Assembly: GCA_964561215.1 (NCBI GenBank)
Contig: CAZLOS010000006.1
Coordinates: forward strand, 45,105 to 109,104
Source of the DNA: JAJFUV01 sp964561215
GTDB lineage: Bacteria; Acidobacteriota; Terriglobia; Bryobacterales; Bryobacteraceae
DNA: 64,000 nt
Direction of reading: 5' to 3'
Positions 17,431 to 26,782 of the stretch are shown in pieces. The translations under genes were made by a program, and so were the position numbers. The notes beneath the pieces are model-generated. The model did not search any database and was not told the origin of the DNA. It worked only from the letters and a program-made list of their open reading frames with translations. Numbering within the stretch: the first letter of the stretch is position 1; every line of letters starts with the position of its first letter.

Positions 17431-19557
17431 GGAGATGAGCACCACCGTGGTGCGCGGGTTGACGATGTAGTGATCCGGAGGGTCGATGCGGACCTCTTCT
17501 CCGGGCTCCGCGAAGTCCTCGCCGTCCGCGAGGCTGGTGTCGATAGCGCGGCACCAGCCTCGTCTCGGTTTCAGGACCGGCAGCTTCACCCACTGCGGCT
17601 CCCAGTAAGCGTTCAGGATGAAGAACAGCCGATCGATCTCTGGCCGGGGCCCGTCCATGCCGCTGTCAAGCTGGTAGCACAACGTCCGCGCGTTCTCGTC
17701 CTGCCAGCGCAATTCCCCGCCGTCGGGCGCGAACCAGGCGAGGTCCGGCGCGCCATCGGCGTCCAGATCATTGCCAAGCAGGAATTTCCGCCGTTGCAGG
17801 ACCGGGAAGCGGCGCGTGAACGCGATCGCCTTGCGGAAGAATTCGACCTGGGCGCTGTTGCGCGACGCCAGTTTCCAGTCGAACCAACTGATTTCGTTGT
17901 CCTGGCAATAGGCGTTGTTGATGCCGCGCTGCGTCCGCGCGAACTCGTCGCCACCCAGTATCATGGGCGTCCCGCAAGCGAACAGCAAACCGCATGCGTG
18001 GTTCTTCATCATGCGTGCGCGGAGCGCCAGCACGGCGGGATCCCCGGTTTCTCCCTCCGCGCCGCAGTTCCACGAATTGTTGTCGCCGGCGCCATCCCGG
18101 TTGTTCTCGCCGTTCAGTTCGTTGTGTTTTCCGTCGTAGGAGACCAGGTCGTGGAGCGTGAAACCGTCGTGGCAGGTGATGAAGTTCACGCTGTTGTACG
18201 CCGAGCGGCCATCCTCGCCGTAGAGGTCCGCCGATCCCGTGATGCGCCAACCCAGCTCGGACAATTGGCCTGGGTCGCTCTTCTGGAAGCGCCGCATCGT
18301 ATCGCGGAAGCGGCCGTTCCACTCCGACCAGTCCACCGGGAAGTTGCCGACCTGGTAGGTGCCGAGATCCCACGGCTCCGCAATCATGATGGCGCGGTTC
18401 AACACCGGATCCTGCGAAACGGTGTCGAAAAAGGCCGCCGTCGGGCGGAAAGAGCCATCCTCGGTGCGGCCGAGCACGGAAGCGAGGTCGAACCGGAACC
18501 CGTCCACGTGCATGATCTCGAACCAGTAGCGCAAGCTGTCCATGACCAGCCGGATGACGGGCGGGCTGTCGAAGTTGAGGCTGTTGCCGCAGCCCGTGTA
18601 GTTCAGATAGTAGCGTTGCGGCGCGCCGGGAGGCCCTGTGAGGCCGTAGTAGGAGAGGTTGTCCACGCCCCGGAAACACATCGTGGGGCCCATCTCGTTC
18701 CCCTCGCCGGTGTGATTGTAAACGACGTCGAGAATGACCTTGATGCCGGCCCGGTGCAGTTCGCGCACCAGCGTTTTGAACTCGGCGACCTGGCAACCGG
18801 GCGCCCGGCGGCTGCAATAAGAGAATTCGGGGGCAAAAAACCCGATGGAGTTGTAGCCCCAATAGTTGGTCAGGCCCCGGTCGATCAGGAAGTCGTCGAC
18901 GTAGTGCTCGTGGACGGGCAGCAGTTCCACCGCGTTCACGCCCAGCCGGGTGAGATGAGGGATCTTCTCGATGAATCCCAGGTAGGTTCCCGGAGAGCTC
19001 ACGCCGGAAGACGAGTGCGCCGTGAATCCCTTGACGTGCACCTCGTAAATGACCAGCTGCTCCAATCCGAGGTCGGGCGAGTGTACGCCCTGCCAGTCGA
19101 ACGCGTCGTCGATCACGATGCCCTTCGGCACGACCGCCGAGTTGTCGCGTGCGTCGGGCAACCGGTCTTCCGCGCCCGGCCGGAGGTCGTAAGGCAGCAA
19201 CAGGTTGTCCACGTTGCGGAACTTGCTGGTGAGGGCTTTGGCGTACGGATCCAGCAACAGCTTCGCGCCGTTGAAGCGCAGCCCCCATTCCGGGCGATAC
19301 TCGCCGTTGACCTTGTAACCGTAAAGCTGGCCGGCTTTCAGGCCTTCCACCCGCGCGAACCAGATGAACTTCTCGCGGTTTTCGAGGCGAATAACGTCGG
19401 TGGGCTCCCCGTCCGGTGTGTCGAACAGGTGCAGGAAGACCTCGCTCGCGTGTTTGGAGTAAAGGGCGAAGTTGACGCCCCCGTCGCAAAGCGTAGCTCC
19501 CAGCGGAAAGGAAGCGCCCTTGTTCACCGTCTTTCCAATGCGATGTTCGATCCCCAT
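17425..19557 (-). CDS. glgX: Glycogen debranching enzyme GlgX/TreX type
   Basis: A 710-residue cytoplasmic isoamylase-type GH13 enzyme that hydrolyses alpha-1,6 branches of glycogen. An N-terminal CBM48 domain (about 10-120) is followed by the catalytic barrel. It has DVVYNHTGEG (278-287), the nucleophile D357 in GFRFDLAS, the acid/base E394 in IAEPWD and the transition-state stabiliser D464 in TCHDGFTL. A C-terminal beta domain closes it. The ATG at 19557 is chosen because family homology begins there and GGGGAG precedes it; the frame is open to 19620. The upstream neighbour is a GH5 gene truncated 30 bases before this start. Confidence 0.93.
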   Translation of the reverse strand: MGIEHRIGKTVNKGASFPLGATLCDGGVNFALYSKHASEVFLHLFDTPDGEPTDVIRLENREKFIWFARVEGLKAGQLYGYKVNGEYRPEWGLRFNGAKLLLDPYAKALTSKFRNVDNLLLPYDLRPGAEDRLPDARDNSAVVPKGIVIDDAFDWQGVHSPDLGLEQLVIYEVHVKGFTAHSSSGVSSPGTYLGFIEKIPHLTRLGVNAVELLPVHEHYVDDFLIDRGLTNYWGYNSIGFFAPEFSYCSRRAPGCQVAEFKTLVRELHRAGIKVILDVVYNHTGEGNEMGPTMCFRGVDNLSYYGLTGPPGAPQRYYLNYTGCGNSLNFDSPPVIRLVMDSLRYWFEIMHVDGFRFDLASVLGRTEDGSFRPTAAFFDTVSQDPVLNRAIMIAEPWDLGTYQVGNFPVDWSEWNGRFRDTMRRFQKSDPGQLSELGWRITGSADLYGEDGRSAYNSVNFITCHDGFTLHDLVSYDGKHNELNGENNRDGAGDNNSWNCGAEGETGDPAVLALRARMMKNHACGLLFACGTPMILGGDEFARTQRGINNAYCQDNEISWFDWKLASRNSAQVEFFRKAIAFTRRFPVLQRRKFLLGNDLDADGAPDLAWFAPDGGELRWQDENARTLCYQLDSGMDGPRPEIDRLFFILNAYWEPQWVKLPVLKPRRGWCRAIDTSLADGEDFAEPGEEVRIDPPDHYIVNPRTTVVLISR

Positions 19558-19587
19558 GTTCTCTCCCCGTTGTACTGCATGTAGGAC

Positions 19588-20437
19588 GCCCGCCCCACCT
19601 GAGGTCGCCGTCGTCTCCACCCCATTCGGCTGCGAACACCGGAACCGTGGCCGCCAGGTGTCCGAACGCCCCCTCCCAATCCCAGCCTTTCACCGGGTAG
19701 ACGTGGGTGGAGTACACCAGATTCGGAATGTCCATGGGCATGCCGCGGAGGTCATAGCCCCAGTCGATGCCGCTTACGAGAATGAGCGAATCGGGATTGA
19801 CGTCTCGAATCGCTTGAATCAGCCGGCGCGCCCACGGTTGCCAATCCTCCATGGTGACGCTGTACTTCTCAGCCGGGTAAGTGGTTCCGTCCTCGCGGTT
19901 GAGCGGATAGGGGTCGTCCGGGAGGCGGTCGTGCGGTTCGTTGAAGATGTCGTACAGGACGGCAGGCTCATCGCGGTAGCGCGTGGCCAGCACGTTCCAC
20001 AATTCCAGGCTCCGCATGTTCGGCAGCGGAGCCACGAAGTTGCGGCCTCCGCCATAAGGATGATCCGCGTCGAGCCACTGCAAGTCGAGAATGGTATAAG
20101 CGCCGCATTCGGACACCCAGCGAATCACCTGGTCCAGCGCCGCGCGGTAGCTCTCCGCGGCCCAATTACCGCGCCCGCGCAACACCCAGTCCTGGTTGAA
20201 CGTCAAGCGGATGACGTTCGCTCCCCATTCGTTGACGATCGTCCGGATTTCGGCGCGCGAGATTTCCGCCGCCGTGAGGAATCCCTGTTCGTCCGGCTCG
20301 GAGTACTCCAGCCCGGAGCGGTTCAGGCCGCGCAGCATGACCTCGGCGTTGGTGTCCGCCCGGACGATCCGGTTCCCGAGAGTCGTCAGGCGGGTAAGCC
20401 CGTTCGAGAGCGCGCCCTCCATGGCTTGATCGTACAA
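19588..20437 (-). pseudogene. GH5 glycosidase, C-terminally truncated
   Basis: A GH5-type TIM barrel reads from about 20437 (TTG) or 20422 (ATG). Numbering from 20422, the acid/base E162 lies in YDIFNEPHD and the nucleophile E266 in PVFAAEWGG. Homology stops at about residue 278, just after the nucleophile strand, so the last barrel strand and helix (about 50-60 residues) are missing and no signal peptide is seen. The frame then stays open for nearly 600 codons through glgX in another phase, which is coding shadow, not a fusion. Both catalytic glutamates remain, but an open barrel is unlikely to be stable. It follows the M14 peptidase gene by about 20 bases. Confidence 0.75.
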
Positions 20438-20456
20438 CAGCGGCCGGATCGCGGCC

Positions 20457-23051
20457 TCAACGCACCAGGGCGTTGAACAGAAGCTTGAAGGTGCCGTACG
20501 TTTGGGCGCGATGCTGCGCCCTGAACCCGATCACAATCACGCGCCCCTCGCCGTAACGGGCCTGGACCATGGCGGCTTTTCCCGCCAGGGTGCGTTCGCC
20601 AATCAGCCAGCCGCTGCGCAGGAGATCGCTCCCGGCGTACCGGACCACCGTCTCATACCGTTCACTGTGGAGGCCCGGCAGAATTTCGAAGGCCGGGTTG
20701 CCGCCGAGATACGTCGCAATCGCTTCGGCGGGCATCCCGTAGGCCAGCGGGTGCTTCGAATCCACATTCACCCGCAGCGTGGAACCGGGACACCAGAATT
20801 CCTTGGAACTCTTGCCCGCGGTCGCGTCGCGCAAGCTCAGGCCGAGCTTCTCGATCGCGAAGCGGGACGCATCGCCCAGGGTCACCAGTGTTCCACCTTT
20901 CTGCACGAAACTTTTCAGCGCAGCGACGCCTTCGCTGCCGAGGCCGCTGCGGTACTCGGGCGGCCAGGCTTCCTCGGCGATCGCTTCTCTTGCGCCCCGC
21001 TCGCCCGTGATGGACGCCACAGAGTCGTTGGGCAGAATTATCAAATCGCAGCGTTCGTTGAGGCCCGGTTTCTTGATGTCGGCATCGAACAGGGTGGTGT
21101 AGGGGAACCCGAACTGCTCGAGCAGCCAGCGGGTCCAACCCTCGTCGGTGCTGCCGCCGCGGTAGTGCTGGTACACGCCTACGCGCAGGCGCCGCACTTC
21201 GGGCGCGTCAACACTGTGCTCCAGCGGCCGGAAATCGACGCCAGTGCGGCGGGCGACGGCCACCAGCAAGTCTTGCGGCGCCTCGGACACCACGAAGTCG
21301 CCCGGCCGGAGCCCGGCTTGAGCCGCCGCCACCCTGCGCACTTTTGCTCCTTGTGCCAGGAGCTGATTCAAGACTTTGAAGCTATCGTTCAGACGGCTGT
21401 CGAAGACATAACCCGCGCTCCCGTGAGTGACAGTCCCCGCCGGTTCGAGTGGCTTGGTCACCTTCGTCAGGCCGGCCACCGGCACGGCCTCGTCGAGCGG
21501 ATCCACGCGCACGCCCATGAACTCGAACATGGTATCGGTGGCAAGGTCATAGGGCGAAAGCGGAGAGCCGTCGCGGGTGCGGGTCCAGTCGTTGTCCGGG
21601 TAAAAGGTGCGGCCGAGCAGGTAGCGGATCACGCCCATTTTCGGCTGCGCCATCGAAACCACCCAGGATCCCGCCGGATAGATCGTGCCGCCGGAAGTCG
21701 TGAAGCCGCGCGGAGCCTGGTGGACCTCGATTCCCTGGCCGAGCAGCTTATTCACCATCAAGGCCGCCGTCAGAGGATCGTGCTGGGTAGCCGGGATGAC
21801 GTAGGCGGCGGGTTTGCCCGCGGCGCCCCGTTCGGTCTGGTGCTTCGCCTTCAGGTAGGCGTTCCACAGCACCGTGTCCTTGTTGCGCGCGGCCAGGTCC
21901 AGCACGGCCCAGGCCGCGATCTTCTGCCGCTCCACGATGTCCCGCAGACGCCACCAGCCGCCCGGCCAGGGATTGGGGAACGTGGTCTGGGCGTCATAGG
22001 TGGGCAGGCCGCGTCCGCCGCCCTTGAGCTGGTCCGGATGGACGTAGATAGGCGTGGCCATCTTGGCGTGCGCCGATTCGGTCAGCATGCCCGCGATGTT
22101 GTGGAACGGCGTCATCCAGTGAAAGCCGAAGTGCCCCCAGCCTGGGTAGGAGGCCATGTTGAGGACACCGGATTTTCCGGCCTCCTCTTCCTTATATGCC
22201 ATGTGCGCGCCGTACCAGCTCATTTCCCTCCAAAGCAGCGGGTCGGCGTAAGGGCGGATCGGCTCGGAGTACGGCGGAAGATAGATGCGCGCGCCGTAGG
22301 AATACTGATGGTGATGGTCCACGTAGGCCTGGGGGACCCAGTCGCGCAGCATCAGCTTGGCCACGTACTGCGACTCCACCATGTTGGTCTGGAACGCGTC
22401 GCGGTTATTGTCGTGGCCCACATACTTGTGGAAGAGCCAGGGCAGGCTGCACCCTTCGTATTCCGTCCCGAGCGTCTTGTTGTACCAGTCCGTGACCATG
22501 ATCTCGCCGTCAGGGTTGAAGCTGGGCACCATGAAGAAGATCACGTTGTCGAGGATGCGGCGGGTCTCCTCGTCTCCGCGCGCGAGCAGGTCGTAAGCCA
22601 GTTCCGGCGCCATCTGTGTGCCGCCGATCTCGCTGGCGTGCAGGCTCATGGACTGGATGATCACCGCCCGCCCCTCGCCAACGAGCTTGCGGATCTCCGG
22701 CTCCGGGATGCCGCGCGGGTCGCTCAGGCGCGCGTTCACCTCGCGCAGGCGCTCCATCCGGGAGAGGTTGCCCGCCGACGAGATAGCCACCACCAGGAAC
22801 GGGTTGCCCATGGTCGAGGGCCCCATGTCGACGACCTTCAAACGTCCGGCGCTCTCCTTTTCAAGCACTCCGAAATACTCTACGATCCTGTCCCAGCGCG
22901 CCATTTTCCGGTCGCTCCCGAGCTGGAATCCGAAGAAGCTCTCGGGCGAGGTGACGCCCGCCCCGGCCAAGGCGGGCCGGGCGAGCCATCCATGTCCGAT
23001 CAGGAGCGCCGCCATGGCGGCAACCGCAAAGCGTCTGCTTGTGGGTTTCAT
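20457..23051 (-). CDS. Exported M14-family zinc carboxypeptidase
   Basis: An 864-residue secreted metallopeptidase. A signal peptide (1-30, ending ALAG) precedes an M14 domain with the first zinc ligands H138/E141 in SLHASEIGG, the substrate region FNPDGE, YVGHDNNRD, VDHHHQYSYG and the catalytic glutamate region MLTESAHAKM. The C-terminal half (about 560-864) has a glutamine-amidotransferase-like flavodoxin fold (RVGVYQHYRGG, DLIILPNDS, FVQKGGTLVTLGDAS) of the sort attached to large acidobacterial and Bacteroidetes M14 proteins. Probable role: trimming peptides outside the cytoplasm. The start ATG has a modest AAGGTG upstream. Confidence 0.88.
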   Translation of the reverse strand: MKPTSRRFAVAAMAALLIGHGWLARPALAGAGVTSPESFFGFQLGSDRKMARWDRIVEYFGVLEKESAGRLKVVDMGPSTMGNPFLVVAISSAGNLSRMERLREVNARLSDPRGIPEPEIRKLVGEGRAVIIQSMSLHASEIGGTQMAPELAYDLLARGDEETRRILDNVIFFMVPSFNPDGEIMVTDWYNKTLGTEYEGCSLPWLFHKYVGHDNNRDAFQTNMVESQYVAKLMLRDWVPQAYVDHHHQYSYGARIYLPPYSEPIRPYADPLLWREMSWYGAHMAYKEEEAGKSGVLNMASYPGWGHFGFHWMTPFHNIAGMLTESAHAKMATPIYVHPDQLKGGGRGLPTYDAQTTFPNPWPGGWWRLRDIVERQKIAAWAVLDLAARNKDTVLWNAYLKAKHQTERGAAGKPAAYVIPATQHDPLTAALMVNKLLGQGIEVHQAPRGFTTSGGTIYPAGSWVVSMAQPKMGVIRYLLGRTFYPDNDWTRTRDGSPLSPYDLATDTMFEFMGVRVDPLDEAVPVAGLTKVTKPLEPAGTVTHGSAGYVFDSRLNDSFKVLNQLLAQGAKVRRVAAAQAGLRPGDFVVSEAPQDLLVAVARRTGVDFRPLEHSVDAPEVRRLRVGVYQHYRGGSTDEGWTRWLLEQFGFPYTTLFDADIKKPGLNERCDLIILPNDSVASITGERGAREAIAEEAWPPEYRSGLGSEGVAALKSFVQKGGTLVTLGDASRFAIEKLGLSLRDATAGKSSKEFWCPGSTLRVNVDSKHPLAYGMPAEAIATYLGGNPAFEILPGLHSERYETVVRYAGSDLLRSGWLIGERTLAGKAAMVQARYGEGRVIVIGFRAQHRAQTYGTFKLLFNALVR

Positions 23052-23093
23052 GAGAGGAGCACCTTGCGGCCCGACGGCGCCGCACTCCCAATA

Positions 23094-23903
23094 TCAAACA
23101 CTTGCGCCGGGAATGGAAGCCGGGGCAACCGCGGCGTGATGGTTCACGGGACCCGAGCCGCTCCCCAGTCCGGGTGCCGTCCGGATGGCTTCTGTGATGA
23201 AAACTTTGGCGCGCGACACCGCTTCGACCAGGGGCGCGCCCAACGCCAGTCCCGCTGCGATCGCCGCCGAATAGGTGCAGCCGGTGCCGTGCGTGTGCGG
23301 CGTATCGATGCGCGGGGCGGGGAACTCGTGGAACCCGGTTCCATCGAAGAGCACGTCCACGGCCGGCCCTTCAAGGTGCCCGCCTTTCACCAGCACCGCG
23401 TGCGTCCCCAGGCGAACCAGCGTCTCCGCGGCGCGGCGCATGTCGCTCACGTTGCGAATCGCGAAGCCCGCCAGCGCTTCGGCCTCGGCCAGATTGGGCG
23501 TGACCAGATAGGCGCGCTTGATGAGTTTTTCGCGCACGGCCGCGCGCGCGTCTTCCGCGATCAGCGGCGCACCGTGCTTGCTGATCATCACCGGGTCGAC
23601 AACCAGCGGAAAGCTGAATTCAGCGGCAAGCTCCGCCACCGTGTCGACAATCGCGCGGTCGCCAAGCGCGCCGGTCTTGGCCGCCAGCGGCCGTATGTCT
23701 GCGATCGCGGCTCGCACCTGTTCGGCGACCAGTTCGGCGCTCACGCACTCGACGCGGCTTACGCGCACCGTGTTCTGCACCGTCAGGAGCGTCACAACGG
23801 CTTCGCCATAAACGCCGAACTGATGGAAGGTCTTGAGGTCCGCCTGAATCCCCGCCCCTCCGCTGGGGTCGGAGCCGGCGATGGTCAACGCCACCGGCTT
23901 CAT
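23094..23903 (-). CDS. thiD: Hydroxymethylpyrimidine/phosphomethylpyrimidine kinase
   Basis: A 269-residue cytoplasmic ribokinase-fold enzyme that phosphorylates HMP and HMP-phosphate in thiamine biosynthesis. Signature motifs are AGSDPSGGAGIQADLKTF (9-26), VVDPVMISKHG and the anion-hole/catalytic motif HTHGTGCTYSAAIAAGL, where the GTGC segment precedes the active-site cysteine/aspartate position used by this family. The full family length is present, with a short Ala/Gly-rich tail. No TPP riboswitch or other thi genes are visible nearby, so it stands alone between an M14 peptidase and exported structural proteins. Confidence 0.93.
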   Translation of the reverse strand: MKPVALTIAGSDPSGGAGIQADLKTFHQFGVYGEAVVTLLTVQNTVRVSRVECVSAELVAEQVRAAIADIRPLAAKTGALGDRAIVDTVAELAAEFSFPLVVDPVMISKHGAPLIAEDARAAVREKLIKRAYLVTPNLAEAEALAGFAIRNVSDMRRAAETLVRLGTHAVLVKGGHLEGPAVDVLFDGTGFHEFPAPRIDTPHTHGTGCTYSAAIAAGLALGAPLVEAVSRAKVFITEAIRTAPGLGSGSGPVNHHAAVAPASIPGASV

Positions 23904-23930
23904 ATTCCGAGGATAAAGCCCGCGCGGGCC

Positions 23931-25307
23931 TCAGGGAAACTGGACGCGCGCCGGACGCGCCACGCCGCTCGAATTCGTCAGCTCGACATCCACCGCGCCG
24001 ATGCCGCTCGAATCGCCCGACACGGGGAATACGGCGCGCAGCAGGAAGACGCCGCCGCTCTCCTTTTGCGACGCTTCGAAGTAATTCCGGAAGGTCGTCG
24101 TGACATCGACGGTCATTTGTCCGGGCTGCACCGCTCTCGACGATTTGTCGTAAAACGTGAAAGCGAGCTTCGCCAGCGACCGCGTGTTGTCGTACCCGGT
24201 GATCTGGACCTCGAGCGCGCTGCCCCCGCGCAGCCCGCGCACCGAATCCAGGCCCACGACGGCCGGCACGATGGTGGCCGACGCCGTTTCCGTGTAATCG
24301 CCCAGTTTCGCCGTGAAGACCAGCGTGCCGGCCGTGGTGCCGGTCTGGAACAGCAGCGAGGTCTGCCCGTTGAAGCGCGCCACGTTTTCTCCCTCTTTCA
24401 CCGTGAAGGTCGCGAAACGCGCTCCCGTGGAGGGGAACAACACGGCCGGGTCGACATCGGTGGGCGTTGCCGCGCGCAACTCGACGCGCAATTCGCCGCT
24501 GCCGCTCGAAGGTGCGGCTGAGGCGAAACGGATGGCGAGCGGGACCTGCTGCGAGCTGGCGGGCGTCGCCGAGCCAAGCTCGATCAGCGGCCTGGGCAGG
24601 GGCGGATCGGCCCCCGTGCCCCGCAGCAGGAACGTGCGCGAGTCCACGCGCAGAACGCCGTCGAAGGTGCCCGCCGCGGCCGGTTCGAAGGTGATGTCGA
24701 ACTCCGCGGTGGCCTGGGGCTCGAGCGCGAGCGGCGTGGAGACTCCGGCCGGGCCCGTGAATCCGCCGCCCGCCACCGTGATGCTGGCCACGGCCAGTTT
24801 CACCGTGGTGCGGTTCTCCAGCCGTATACGCCGCATGGCGCGCGCGCCCCGTACGACGCGCCCGAAGTCGATGCTGCTTCCCACGTAAAGCTCCGCCGTT
24901 TGGGCGCCGTTGACCAATTCCGCGGTCGCGGCCGCGGTGGTCGTGCCGAACAGGATGGTGGAGGAACTATTGAAGGCGAGGTTGGCGCTATACGAGCCGT
25001 AAGCGCTGGGCTGGAAGCGGACCACGAAGTTCTGTGCCGCGCCCGCCGGCAAGGATACCGGCAGCGAGGGCACCGAGGGCAGCGTGAACCCGATCCCGCT
25101 CACCGAAAGCGTCCGCAGCATCTCCGCCGCGGCGCCGGTGTTGCGTATGCGGAAACTGAGATCCAGCGGATCGCCCACCGCCGTGGTGCCCACCTGGTAG
25201 TAGGCGCCCACGGAGCGCTCCGCCCCTTGCTCCACTATCATCAACTGCAATCCGGCCAGGGCTGCCAGGGGCAGCAACAGAAGCGACAATAGCGTGCGGC
25301 GCATCAT
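23931..25307 (-). CDS. Exported choice-of-anchor-D / ASH-like beta-sandwich protein
   Basis: A 458-residue exported protein: signal peptide 1-18, then at least two immunoglobulin-like repeats of the choice-of-anchor-D (ASH/HYDIN-like) kind. The repeated pattern is a strand, FRIRNTGAAAE, a Pro-rich turn, FVVRFQPSAYGSYSANL; and again IRLENRT, FDITFEPAAAGTFDGVLRV. The C-terminal ~200 residues form further beta-sandwiches with a Pro-Leu-rich linker (PPLPRPLIELG). No catalytic motif is visible. The start ATG overlaps the stop of the upstream gene by 4 bases and has GGAGGC before it. It is the last gene of a three-gene operon of exported proteins of unknown joint function. Confidence 0.78.
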   Translation of the reverse strand: MMRRTLLSLLLLPLAALAGLQLMIVEQGAERSVGAYYQVGTTAVGDPLDLSFRIRNTGAAAEMLRTLSVSGIGFTLPSVPSLPVSLPAGAAQNFVVRFQPSAYGSYSANLAFNSSSTILFGTTTAAATAELVNGAQTAELYVGSSIDFGRVVRGARAMRRIRLENRTTVKLAVASITVAGGGFTGPAGVSTPLALEPQATAEFDITFEPAAAGTFDGVLRVDSRTFLLRGTGADPPLPRPLIELGSATPASSQQVPLAIRFASAAPSSGSGELRVELRAATPTDVDPAVLFPSTGARFATFTVKEGENVARFNGQTSLLFQTGTTAGTLVFTAKLGDYTETASATIVPAVVGLDSVRGLRGGSALEVQITGYDNTRSLAKLAFTFYDKSSRAVQPGQMTVDVTTTFRNYFEASQKESGGVFLLRAVFPVSGDSSGIGAVDVELTNSSGVARPARVQFP

Positions 25308-26095
25308 TGGGCAGCCTCCGGCAATTGATAGATTCCTTCCCGGCCCGCATCCAGGCGCAAACCGTAACGGGTGAGCCCCGGCGCGCCGTCATGCTGGACC
25401 GCGACCGCCACCCAGCCGGCGCCCAGCGGCGCGAACGAGCGGATCTCCCCTGCCAGCGGGAAGCGCTTTTCGGCGCCGTCATTGGCGCGCCATACCAGGT
25501 CGCCGTTCTCCGTAAACAGCGCGCCTCCATCTCCAAGCAGATGGACGCGTCCGGTGACTCCGGCCAGCAACCGCTCTCCGGTCGCCTCGCCGCTTTCGGT
25601 CGAAATGGCGACCAGCCAGATCTGGTCGCCGCGCGCCACGGCCACGAGCGCATGGAAGCGATCCGGCGCCGCAATGGCGGCCACTTCGCCGCCCAGCCTC
25701 TCCGCGTCGACCGGCACGGTTTCCAGCCGGTCTTCCACCACCCGCGCGAGCTGAAGGCTCTCGCGGATGTATACGAGAGCGGGGGCGCCATCGGCGTAGA
25801 AGGCAAATAGTGCACCCTCGCCCGGCGCGGCCCAACGGTCGATTGTTTCGCCGCCGGCGCCGATCGCGATCACCTCGTCCGCGGTCTTTACCAGCGCCGA
25901 TGTATTCGAAGAAGCGCACGAGATGACGTCGCCGGACAGCGGCTCGCCCAGGATGAAGTTGGCCGCCGTGCCGTACAGGGGGCGCAGCGCGCCGCCGCTG
26001 TCGGCGAGGTATCCGATGCGAGGCCGGTCCAGCGGAGCCTGCGCGGCCAGAATCGTTGTCCCAAGAAGGAGTTGGAATAAGAACGCTTTACGCAT
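25304..26095 (-). CDS. Exported beta-propeller-like protein of unknown function
   Basis: A 263-residue exported protein starting at the ATG at 26095 (MRKAFLFQLLLGTTILAAQA signal peptide). The mature part consists of repeated four-strand-like units with Asp/Gly turns (ALVKTADEVIAIGAGGETI, FYADGAPALVYIRES, LLGDGGALFTENGDLVWRANDG, PLGAGWVAVAVQHDG), which suggests a small beta-propeller. I do not recognise a named family. It overlaps the choice-of-anchor gene by 4 bases and follows the Ig-like membrane protein by 2 bases, so all three are co-translated. An open frame further upstream (to 26413) is antiparallel shadow, not part of the gene. Confidence 0.72.
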   Translation of the reverse strand: MRKAFLFQLLLGTTILAAQAPLDRPRIGYLADSGGALRPLYGTAANFILGEPLSGDVISCASSNTSALVKTADEVIAIGAGGETIDRWAAPGEGALFAFYADGAPALVYIRESLQLARVVEDRLETVPVDAERLGGEVAAIAAPDRFHALVAVARGDQIWLVAISTESGEATGERLLAGVTGRVHLLGDGGALFTENGDLVWRANDGAEKRFPLAGEIRSFAPLGAGWVAVAVQHDGAPGLTRYGLRLDAGREGIYQLPEAAQ

Positions 26096-26097
26096 AA

Positions 26098-26745
26098 TCA
26101 AGGTTTCCCCACCGTGATGCTGGGCGCGCCGACGCTGAGCGACGGCGGTGTGGAAGCGCCGGCCGTATCCGCCTTCGAACTCTTCGACATGCCGGCCGCC
26201 ATACCGCCGCCCACTGCTCCCGCCGCTATGAGGCCGATCCACAGCCACTTGCTGCGCGACCTTGCCGCCACGGCGACTGGCCGCGCGCCGATTGCCCCGG
26301 ATTGCTTCCCCGCCACGGCCTGCGACAGGTATTGCGAAACCACCGTACCCGCGCGCGCCTGCCCCTTGGCCGCCGTCACGCGGATCTGGAACGGACCTTC
26401 GACGCGGTTCCACTGCATGCCCCAGAGCGCGGCGCGGCCGTCGGAGGACGTGATGATCACTTCGGTCTTCATCCCGTTGGCGAATACGCCGCCCGGCCCT
26501 TCGTCTGGGAGACGGAAATTCACCGCCGCGCCGCTGACCGGTTTGCCGGTTTCGTCCGTGATTTCCAGGACCAGCCCGCGCGAGGCGCGCGATCCGGCCG
26601 CGTGCACCGCCCCTTCCCCTTCCACCACGCGGATTTGCAGGATGGCCGCTTCGTGCGCGCCGCCCGTTGGCGGCGCCGGCACGGTTTGCGCGGCAACGAC
26701 GGAGGCCAACCCAAGACTCAACAGCCTATGACTCCAGGCGTGCAT
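26098..26745 (-). CDS. Exported Ig-like protein with C-terminal membrane anchor
   Basis: A 215-residue protein. Signal peptide 1-20; residues about 36-130 are an Ig-like group 1 (Big_1/invasin-like) sandwich recognised by LVLEITDETGKPVSGAAVNFRLPDEGPGG-type strands and AALWGMQWN; residues about 165-185 form one transmembrane helix after basic residues (RSRSKWLWIGLIAAGAVGGG), with a Ser-rich tail. It is likely held in the inner membrane with the Ig domain in the periplasm. It is the first gene of the three-gene operon reading to 23931. A GAGGTG ribosome-binding site lies 7 bases before the ATG. Confidence 0.75.
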   Translation of the reverse strand: MHAWSHRLLSLGLASVVAAQTVPAPPTGGAHEAAILQIRVVEGEGAVHAAGSRASRGLVLEITDETGKPVSGAAVNFRLPDEGPGGVFANGMKTEVIITSSDGRAALWGMQWNRVEGPFQIRVTAAKGQARAGTVVSQYLSQAVAGKQSGAIGARPVAVAARSRSKWLWIGLIAAGAVGGGMAAGMSKSSKADTAGASTPPSLSVGAPSITVGKP

Positions 26746-26782
26746 ACAGAGACACCTCGAGCGGCTGCTTATGGTTCGGCGC

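Noticed and set aside
17470..19584. 704-codon plus-strand frame
   Set aside because: Antisense to glgX, whose catalytic residues are all in place; composition is that of a shadow frame.
20502..24521. 1339-codon open frame on the plus strand
   Set aside because: It is antisense to the M14 peptidase and thiD, which have full domains and export or catalytic motifs; the protein is Arg/His/Gly-rich with no domain. Long antisense frames are expected at this GC content.
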